NCBI RefSeq assembly: GCF_000196135.1
Contig: NC_005090.1
Span: forward strand, 1,374,001 to 1,438,000
Origin: Wolinella succinogenes DSM 1740
GTDB taxonomy: Bacteria > Campylobacterota > Campylobacteria > Campylobacterales > Helicobacteraceae
Direction of reading: 5' to 3'
DNA length: 64,000 nt
Shown here in pieces: positions 58,239 to 64,000 of the stretch. The first letter of the stretch is position 1. The number at the start of each line of letters is the position of its first letter. Both the position numbers and the translations under genes were made by a program. The notes beneath the pieces were generated by a model that saw nothing but the letters and a program-made list of their open reading frames with translations, searched no databases and was not told the DNA's origin.

Positions 58239-58725
58239 AGGCTCTAATCTCATTCTCATTGGATTTATGGGAAGTGGAAAAAGTAGCGTGGCTCGGATTT
58301 TAGCCAAGGAAAGCGGTCACCTTTGGGTCGATACCGATTCATTGCTGGAGTTACGAGAGGGGATGAGCGTTGCTCAGATTTTTGAACAACACAAAGAGGA
58401 GGGATTTCGCGCTCTAGAGAGAGAGCTTGCCTTTCAAATGCGCCACTCCCTCCAAGAATCTATCATCTCCACAGGAGGCGGGATGCCTCTCTTTTGTGAC
58501 CTTTCCTCTTTGGGCAAACTCTTCTTTCTTGATCTTCCTTTCGAGGCTATTTTAGAGCGCCTCTCCAAAGAAGAGCGTGCCAAACGCCCCCTTTTAAACG
58601 ACCTATCAAAGGCTAAAGCGCTTTTTAATCAGAGGCGCAGCTCCTATCTTCATCTAGCTAATCACACCCTCCAAGCCGACCAATCCCCACTCAAAGTAGC
58701 CCAAGAAATTCTCTCTCTTCTCTAG
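58225..58725 (+). CDS. aroK: Shikimate kinase
   Basis: 166 residues from a TTG at 58225, chosen because AGAGGG lies eight bases upstream and the protein then begins just before the P-loop. Walker A LIGFMGSGKSSVA, shikimate-binding DTDSLLE, GGG in ISTGGGMPLF, and RRSSYLHLA near the C-terminus. It phosphorylates shikimate at O3. The start overlaps the AMIN gene end by 14 bp. The class II DAHP synthase of the same pathway is encoded at 21839. Confidence 0.93.
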   Translation: MSSAKGSNLILIGFMGSGKSSVARILAKESGHLWVDTDSLLELREGMSVAQIFEQHKEEGFRALERELAFQMRHSLQESIISTGGGMPLFCDLSSLGKLFFLDLPFEAILERLSKEERAKRPLLNDLSKAKALFNQRRSSYLHLANHTLQADQSPLKVAQEILSLL

Positions 58726-58792
58726 CCTTAGCCCACAAGGAACGCTATTTGCTCACTCCTTCAAAAGCCGATTCGAAGGGAGAAGAAGTTTC

Positions 58793-59644
58793 ATGGAGAC
58801 GATGATCATCACTCACGAAAATGGGATTCTTCAAATTCACCTAGAGCCTCATCATCCTCTAGTGCCAAGAATTCAGGAGTACGTCAAAAAGCACTTCTAT
58901 GAGTTCTATTTCGGGCGAAACTCCATCATCCTCTACCCCGATCTATCCAACGATTCCACTACACTCAAACGCCGCCATGCGCTACTTAGCCAGCTATTTG
59001 AAAAAAGTTCTCTCCCTCCTTTGGAACAAGAATCCCTCCTAGCCCACTACAAAAAAACCGTGAAATTCAAAATACAACCCCTTGAAATCGCTCTCCCAAG
59101 AGTGGCAATTCCTACCGTCAAACTCTGGAAGCTAAGCGAAGAGAGGGTGGCGCTATGGCTTGAAGAGGGAGCCTCTCCTTGGCTCTTCTCCTCTCTTAAG
59201 TCACTCTTTCTTTTCTCTCTTTTGAGTTATGATGAGTCCAAAAGAAGCCTCACCCTTCACACCAAAGCCCCAGGCTTTAAAGATTCACTTCGCTCTCTCC
59301 TTGCCAAGCGCCAAGTTTTAGGGAAAAGAATCGAGCTCATCTACGAAGAGCACCACTTCAAGGCCTTCCTTGAGGAATCGTCTCATTCCAAAACAAGAAC
59401 CTTTGAAAGCTCGCTAGAGAGAATCCAAAAGATCCGTCAAGCCCGCGCCCTTTTTCAGCTCTCTCCCCACGAGCTGAACGAACAGAGGCTCAAAGAGCGC
59501 TACAAAACGCTCGCTAGAGAATCGCATCCCGATCTAAGAGAATCGAGTGAAAAAGAGGAGGCCACGGAGCGCTTTTTAATGATCAAAGAAGCCTATGAGA
59601 CTCTGCGAAACTTCCTCGCTCAAAGCCCCTTAGCCGGGGCTTGA
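58793..59644 (+). CDS. Protein with C-terminal J domain
   Basis: 283 residues. The last ~60 residues are a J domain with the HPD tripeptide (YKTLARESHPDLRES), which stimulates Hsp70 ATPase. The first ~200 residues are soluble and I do not recognise them; they contain KFKIQPLEIALPRVAIPTVK. There is no membrane segment, Gly/Phe region or zinc centre, so this is not DnaJ itself. It overlaps the convergent yihY gene by 15 bp. Confidence 0.85.
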   Translation: METMIITHENGILQIHLEPHHPLVPRIQEYVKKHFYEFYFGRNSIILYPDLSNDSTTLKRRHALLSQLFEKSSLPPLEQESLLAHYKKTVKFKIQPLEIALPRVAIPTVKLWKLSEERVALWLEEGASPWLFSSLKSLFLFSLLSYDESKRSLTLHTKAPGFKDSLRSLLAKRQVLGKRIELIYEEHHFKAFLEESSHSKTRTFESSLERIQKIRQARALFQLSPHELNEQRLKERYKTLARESHPDLRESSEKEEATERFLMIKEAYETLRNFLAQSPLAGA

Positions 59645-60454
59645 TTCTTCTCCAAGCCCGCTATTGAGTGCCTCGCACAAGCGCATCCCATAAAGCAGAA
59701 TTGCCCACGAGAGATAGACCCAGAGCAGGAAAAAAAGCAGAATGCTAAAAGAGCCATAGAGCGTGAGGTAGGCTTTGTTGTGAAACACATAAAAGACAAA
59801 TGCCCATTTTGAAAAGAGCCACACGAGCGCAGTGAGGAGCGAGGAGAGGAGTGAAGCGCGCAAAGTGAGGGGTTTGTTGGCTGAGATTTTAAAGAGAACA
59901 AAAAGCATCACCCAGACCAAGAACGCTGGCACGATTCCACTCACCCCAGGATCAAGCCGATGGTAGCCGCTCTCCTCCAAGATCATCTGTGCTTGCGTGC
60001 TAAAAAAGATCGAGAGCGAGAGCCCAATAGGAAGAAGCGTCATGAGCGTCCAATAGACGGTCACGCTACTCCAAAAATCCCTTGGCTTAGAGTTGAACAT
60101 CTTAGCGACAATGTATTGGTAGTTTTTAAAAAAGAGGAGTGATGCGATAAGCACATAGACAAGTCCCATATTTCCAAGCTTAGAGGAGTTTTCCATGAAG
60201 CGATCTAGATAGAGAGAGACAACTTCGGTGTTGGTGGGCATGAGATTGGAGAGGAGGAAACCTTTGAGCTCCAAGAGTTGGTCTTGGAAATTCGGAAGGT
60301 TGGCTAGGAGCGAAAAGACGATGAGAAGCAGAGGAATGAGGGCAAAGATCGTATAAAAACTCAGGCTTGCGGCATAAAAGCTGAGCTCCGCATCAAAAAA
60401 TGTCCAAAGTCTAGCGAGCCTCTCCTTCCAAAATCTCACCCTCTGCCTATCCAT
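59630..60454 (-). CDS. YihY/BrkB family membrane protein
   Basis: 274 residues from ATG 60454; an in-frame GTG at 60466 is an alternative. Six or so membrane helices. Family landmarks are FYAASLSFYTIFALIPLLLI near the N-terminus and YGSFSILLFFLLWVYLSWAI near the C-terminus. Members were once called RNase BN, but that activity belongs to another gene. Probable transport or envelope function, undefined. It slightly overlaps or abuts bioB. Confidence 0.88.
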   Translation of the reverse strand: MDRQRVRFWKERLARLWTFFDAELSFYAASLSFYTIFALIPLLLIVFSLLANLPNFQDQLLELKGFLLSNLMPTNTEVVSLYLDRFMENSSKLGNMGLVYVLIASLLFFKNYQYIVAKMFNSKPRDFWSSVTVYWTLMTLLPIGLSLSIFFSTQAQMILEESGYHRLDPGVSGIVPAFLVWVMLFVLFKISANKPLTLRASLLSSLLTALVWLFSKWAFVFYVFHNKAYLTLYGSFSILLFFLLWVYLSWAILLYGMRLCEALNSGLGEESSPG

Positions 60455-60456
60455 GG

Positions 60457-61296
60457 CTAGTGGCACGCCTCAGCGATCTCAAATCCAAAGGAGCGAATCA
60501 TCGCAATGTCTTCACTAGGCCTATTTCCCTTGGTGGTGAGATAATCTCCAAGCACCACCGCGTTGATTCCCGCTTCAAAAAGGGGTTTTTGCGCTTGACC
60601 AAAGACCTTTTCGCGCCCCCCTGCGATCATCAATCTAGCACTTGGAAGATACTCTCTAGCGAGCCTCACGCACTCTAGCGCCTCCTCTTGAGCGAGCGCC
60701 TCCACCTCCAAAGGCAAGGAGGGGTTAGGAATATAGAAGTTCACGGGCACACTGTGAGGTGAGAGGGTTTGGAGCGCATGGAGAAACTCTAGTCGCTCAC
60801 TCCACCCCTCTCCAAGTCCAAAGATTCCGCCCGTGCAAAGCCCAAGCCCCACCTCAAGCGCACTCTCGCAAGTCTCATATCGCTCTTCCCATGAGTGCGT
60901 GGTGCAGATTTTTGGGAAAAAACTCTTGGCGGTCTCTAGGTTGTGGTTGTAGCTATCCACGCCATTTTTTTTGAGCTCCGCCAAAGCCTCTTTTGTGGCA
61001 CTCCCGCAACAGGCAATCAGATGAAGCTCTAGCCCAGCCTCTTTGATACTTCTAGCCGCCTCGGAAATATAGGCGGTTTTGGCGCTATCTAGCGACCTTC
61101 CTGCGGTGACCAAGCAAAAGCCAAGCGCTCCGCTTGCTCTAGCGCGTCTAGCCTCTTCTAAAATATTCTCCAAACTCTTTTGTTTGTACTTCTCAATATC
61201 CACGCGATACTTTGCACTTTGGGTGCAATAGGCACAATCTTCGGCGCACCCACCGCTGCTAACATTACAAATGGAACATAAAAAAATATCTTTCAC
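60457..61296 (-). CDS. bioB: Biotin synthase
   Basis: 279 residues, shorter than E. coli BioB at the N-terminus but with all key sites. The radical-SAM motif CAEDCAYC sits in the SSGGCAEDCAYCTQSAKY segment. Later landmarks are CCGSATKEAL, HNLETAKSFFPKICTTHSWE and LCTGGIFGLGEGW, with RLMIAGGREKVFG at the [2Fe-2S] region. It inserts sulfur into dethiobiotin. It overlaps topA by 4 bp. Confidence 0.95.
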   Translation of the reverse strand: MKDIFLCSICNVSSGGCAEDCAYCTQSAKYRVDIEKYKQKSLENILEEARRARASGALGFCLVTAGRSLDSAKTAYISEAARSIKEAGLELHLIACCGSATKEALAELKKNGVDSYNHNLETAKSFFPKICTTHSWEERYETCESALEVGLGLCTGGIFGLGEGWSERLEFLHALQTLSPHSVPVNFYIPNPSLPLEVEALAQEEALECVRLAREYLPSARLMIAGGREKVFGQAQKPLFEAGINAVVLGDYLTTKGNRPSEDIAMIRSFGFEIAEACH

Positions 61297-63518
61297 TTCT
61301 CTTCCTCATTTCTCTCTTCAACTTCGATTCGATCTTTGCAAGCGATGCACTCGTGCACCTCTTTTTTGCGATAAGTGCGCTTGGCCATCATGCCTCCGCA
61401 CTTTTGGCACTTCTCATTGATAGGCTCATGAGAGCTTATAAAGTCGCACTTAGGATAGTTGGCGCAACCAAAGAAATTACCCCGCCTAGAAGAACGCTCG
61501 ATAATCTCTCCTCCGCACTTGGGGCACTTCACCTCTAGGACTTTTTTAGGGGTGCTGCTCTTTTTGAGAGACTTGGTGTTTTTGCAATCTGGATAGCCAC
61601 TACACGCCAAAAATTCACCATTGCGTCCGCGCTTTTTAACCATTGGCTTGCCGCATTTCTCGCACACCTCCTCGCTCTCCTCGCCCTCTTGCTCAGGAGA
61701 TGATTCTTGAGGTTTGATATATTTACACTTAGGATAGCCACTGCAAGCGACAAACTCCCCATATCGACTCATGCGCCTCACCAGCTCCGCACCACACTTG
61801 GGGCACATCTCGCCTGTGGGGATCGCCACTTTTTGACTTTCAATATTTTTTTTGCCCAGGGCGATCTTGGCATCAAACTTCTCATAAAAATCCCAAAGCA
61901 CCTTCTGCCAATCTTTCTTTGATTCGGCAATCTCATCGAGCTCCTCTTCAAGGGTTGCCGTGAAATGGCTATCCACAATCTCCGTGAAATGCGCCTCTAG
62001 CACCTCGATCACTTTAAAGGCGACCTCTTCAGGGATGATCTGCTTCTTCTCGATTCGGATGTAGTCACGACCCGCCAAAAGCGAGATAGTCGGTGCATAG
62101 GTGGAGGGGCGGCCGATTCCTAAGGCTTCAAGCGTTTTGATGATAGAGGCTTCAGAGAATCTTGCGGGCGGCTCCGTCTCATGGCGATTGGCTTTGCACT
62201 CTTCTAGTTTGAGTGCCTCTCCTTTTTGGAGCTCCGGCAGAAGCTTATCCTTATCCTCGCTCCCCATCACACGATAAAAACCATCAAAAATGAGCTTGCG
62301 CCCGCTCACCTTAAAGACCCCCTTGGAGGAGCCAAGCAGGATAGTCTGGAGTTCAAACTCCGCATCATTCATCTGCGAGGCAAGGAATCGATTATAGATG
62401 AGCGAGTAGAGCTTGAGCTCATCGCCTTTGAGATATTGTGCGGCTAATTGCGGAGTGAAGTCAATTAGAGTGGGACGAATCGCCTCGTGCGCCTCCTGGG
62501 CGGATTTAGACTTAGTCGTGTAAACTTTGGGCTCTTTAGGCAGATAACGCTCCCCATAGACCTCTTTGATTCTTGATCTAGCCGCCTCTTGAGCCTCTTT
62601 GGCGATATTGAGGCTATCGGTTCTCATGTAGGTGATCACTCCCATCACCCCCTGATGAGTCATCACCCCTTCGTAGAGCTTTTGGGCTGCCATCATGGTT
62701 TTGCTAGGTGAAAATCCAAGCACCGAAGAGGCGCTTTGCTGAAGCGTGGAGGTCATAAAGGGGGGAGGAGTGGAGGTCTTGCGTCTTTTATGCTCAATTC
62801 CCGTGATGCTCCAGCTCTCTTTTTGAAGCACCTTGACCATCTCGTTGGCTTTTTTAGATTCTCCGATGGAGAGCTTCTCTAGTTTTTCCCCTTCAAACTC
62901 AATCAGTTCCGCCTCGATTCCCTTTTCAAAGAGCGCCTCAATCGTGAAGTAAGTCACAGGCACAAAGGAGCGAATCTCCCTCTCCCTATCTACGATGAGC
63001 TTTAGAGCGCTACTTTGGACTCGACCCGCGCTCAACCCTTTTTGAATCTTGGAAGAGATCAGCGGAGAGAGGCGATAACCCACGATTCGATCTAACAAAC
63101 GCCTCGCCTGTTGAGCGTTCACCATGTCCATATTGATGGAGCGAGGAGTCTCTAGGGCGTGCTTAATGGCGTTTTGAGTGATCTCGTGAAAGACGATTCG
63201 CGGGAGTGTAGTGGGGTCTTTGTCGATCGCATGGGAGATATGATAGCCAATCGCCTCTCCCTCTCGATCCTCATCGGTCGCGATATAGATGGTTTTGGCC
63301 TTTTGGGCAAGCGCTTTGATCTCCTTCACGACTGCCTCGTGACCCTTTTCAATCTTGTAGTCAGGGAGAAAGCTCTGCCCCTCTATCTTGATTCCAAAGT
63401 TGTGCTTGGGAAGATCGCGGATATGCCCCTTGGAGGCGATCACTTCATACTCTTTGCCCAAAAAATTTTTGATGGTTTTAGCCTTGGTCGGTGATTCGAC
63501 AATAATCAGGTTTTTCAA
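61293..63518 (-). CDS. topA: DNA topoisomerase I
   Basis: 741 residues from a TTG. TOPRIM domain (LIIVESPTKAKTIKNFLG, then TDEDREGEAIGYHI). The catalytic Tyr is in MGVITYMRTDSLNIA. The C-terminus has four Cys4 zinc ribbons (CPKCGAELVRR, CEKCGKPMVKK, CPKCGGEIIER, CQKCGGMMAKR). It relaxes negative supercoils. The Shine-Dalgarno is weak and the start codon rare, which may keep expression low. Confidence 0.97.
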   Translation of the reverse strand: MKNLIIVESPTKAKTIKNFLGKEYEVIASKGHIRDLPKHNFGIKIEGQSFLPDYKIEKGHEAVVKEIKALAQKAKTIYIATDEDREGEAIGYHISHAIDKDPTTLPRIVFHEITQNAIKHALETPRSINMDMVNAQQARRLLDRIVGYRLSPLISSKIQKGLSAGRVQSSALKLIVDREREIRSFVPVTYFTIEALFEKGIEAELIEFEGEKLEKLSIGESKKANEMVKVLQKESWSITGIEHKRRKTSTPPPFMTSTLQQSASSVLGFSPSKTMMAAQKLYEGVMTHQGVMGVITYMRTDSLNIAKEAQEAARSRIKEVYGERYLPKEPKVYTTKSKSAQEAHEAIRPTLIDFTPQLAAQYLKGDELKLYSLIYNRFLASQMNDAEFELQTILLGSSKGVFKVSGRKLIFDGFYRVMGSEDKDKLLPELQKGEALKLEECKANRHETEPPARFSEASIIKTLEALGIGRPSTYAPTISLLAGRDYIRIEKKQIIPEEVAFKVIEVLEAHFTEIVDSHFTATLEEELDEIAESKKDWQKVLWDFYEKFDAKIALGKKNIESQKVAIPTGEMCPKCGAELVRRMSRYGEFVACSGYPKCKYIKPQESSPEQEGEESEEVCEKCGKPMVKKRGRNGEFLACSGYPDCKNTKSLKKSSTPKKVLEVKCPKCGGEIIERSSRRGNFFGCANYPKCDFISSHEPINEKCQKCGGMMAKRTYRKKEVHECIACKDRIEVEERNEEEK

Positions 63519-63590
63519 TTTCTGCCTTTCGCAATTAGTAGGAAGCTTGGGGGCGGCTTGCGGCTAGAATTCTAGCATAAAAAATTTCCC

Positions 63591-63618
63591 TAAACTTTTT
63601 TAGAAAAAAAGCGATATA
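63591..63618 (+). promoter_or_regulatory. Sigma-28 (FliA) promoter of the flagellin gene
   Basis: TAAACTTT at 63591-63598, 12 bases, then GCGATATA at 63611-63618. This fits the FliA consensus TAAAGTTT-N11-GCCGATAA and the CGATAT type seen in Campylobacter and Helicobacter flagellin genes. It lies about 50 bases before the ATG. Confidence 0.85.
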
Positions 63619-63668
63619 GTTCCTAAGAAGCAAGGATGCTTCAAGCAATACCAAAAAGGAGTTTACCA

Positions 63669-64000
63669 TGGCATTTCAAATCAACACCAACGTTAGTGCG
63701 CTTAACGCTCAGGCTCAAGGGGGCTTCAATAGCACCAAACTCAGCAGCTCTTTGGAAAAACTAAGCTCAGGTCTTAGAATCAACAAAGCAGCTGATGACG
63801 CTTCTGGTATGGCGATTGCCGACTCTTTGAGAACGCAAGCCAACTCTTTGGGTCAAGCGATCAAGAACACCAACGACGGTATCGGAATCGTTCAAATCGC
63901 CGACAAAGCGATGGATGAACAGATCAAGATTCTTGATACTATTAAAACCAAAGCGACCCAATCAGCTCAGGATGGTCAAACCACGACTACACGAAAGGCT
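63669..64000 (+). CDS. flaA: Flagellin, N-terminal part (runs off the window)
   Basis: The frame is open to the window end, giving the first 110 residues. [39 protein letters not shown] and [20 protein letters not shown] are the D0/D1 helices of bacterial flagellins. The Shine-Dalgarno AAAAGGAG lies six bases before the ATG. Secreted by the flagellar type III apparatus, to which fliQ belongs, and polymerised into the filament. The symbol is by analogy with relatives. Confidence 0.95.

Overview
The window looks like chromosomal DNA of a host-associated Campylobacterota species, and most probably Wolinella succinogenes. This rests on gene content and recalled gene orders, not on a database search. 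The orders recA-eno-ftsB-like-AMIN-aroK and aminotransferase-murC-small protein-mutS2 are those I recall from Helicobacter pylori. The futalosine menaquinone genes, the flagellin start with a sigma-28 promoter and the 1059-residue type II-C Cas9 also fit.

Layout. 1-3650: the 3' part of a solute-binding protein gene overlapping a sensor histidine kinase gene, then a frameshifted AbiEii-like nucleotidyltransferase with a partner gene. 3835-9460: a complete rRNA operon on the minus strand (16S, tRNA-Ile, tRNA-Ala, 23S, 5S), with complementary processing stalks and a boxA-like leader element. 9462-10376: metF. 10467-18843: an accessory region holding a solitary N6-adenine methyltransferase fused to a specificity-like domain, a 10-repeat CRISPR array, cas2-cas1-cas9 of type II-C, a tracrRNA locus, and a decayed prophage piece. 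The prophage piece encodes a MuF-type head protein with a C-terminal toxin-like domain, a probable immunity protein and a gp10-like stub. The region ends near a tRNA-Arg gene.

19120-44721 is mainly housekeeping: hisS, waaF, a metal-binding chaperone, class II DAHP synthase, gltA and icd, a degenerate histidine kinase, a NYN/LOTUS-type protein, a patatin, a two-component system, rmuC, and a complete branched-chain amino acid ABC transporter (livKHMGF). It continues with trmL, purU, sppA, an aminofutalosine-deaminase-type hydrolase, mscS, a dihydroorotase homologue lacking its metal ligands, and ccdA. 44982-64000 carries a DEAD-box helicase, dapC-type aminotransferase, murC, mutS2, a 37-residue lipoprotein, murB, fliQ, a di-haem peroxidase, mqnD, recA, eno, ftsB-like, AMIN, aroK, a J-domain protein, yihY, bioB, topA and the start of a flagellin gene.

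The most interesting part is 10467-18843, where genome defence and phage-derived conflict genes sit side by side. Every CRISPR repeat ends in a TATAAT box, so each spacer may have its own promoter. A terminator with inverted-repeat symmetry separates the array from the convergent cas operon. The tracrRNA locus is divergent from cas9. Other points of interest are several proteins that keep a fold but have lost catalytic residues: the pseudo-kinase at 26323 and the dihydroorotase homologue at 42678.
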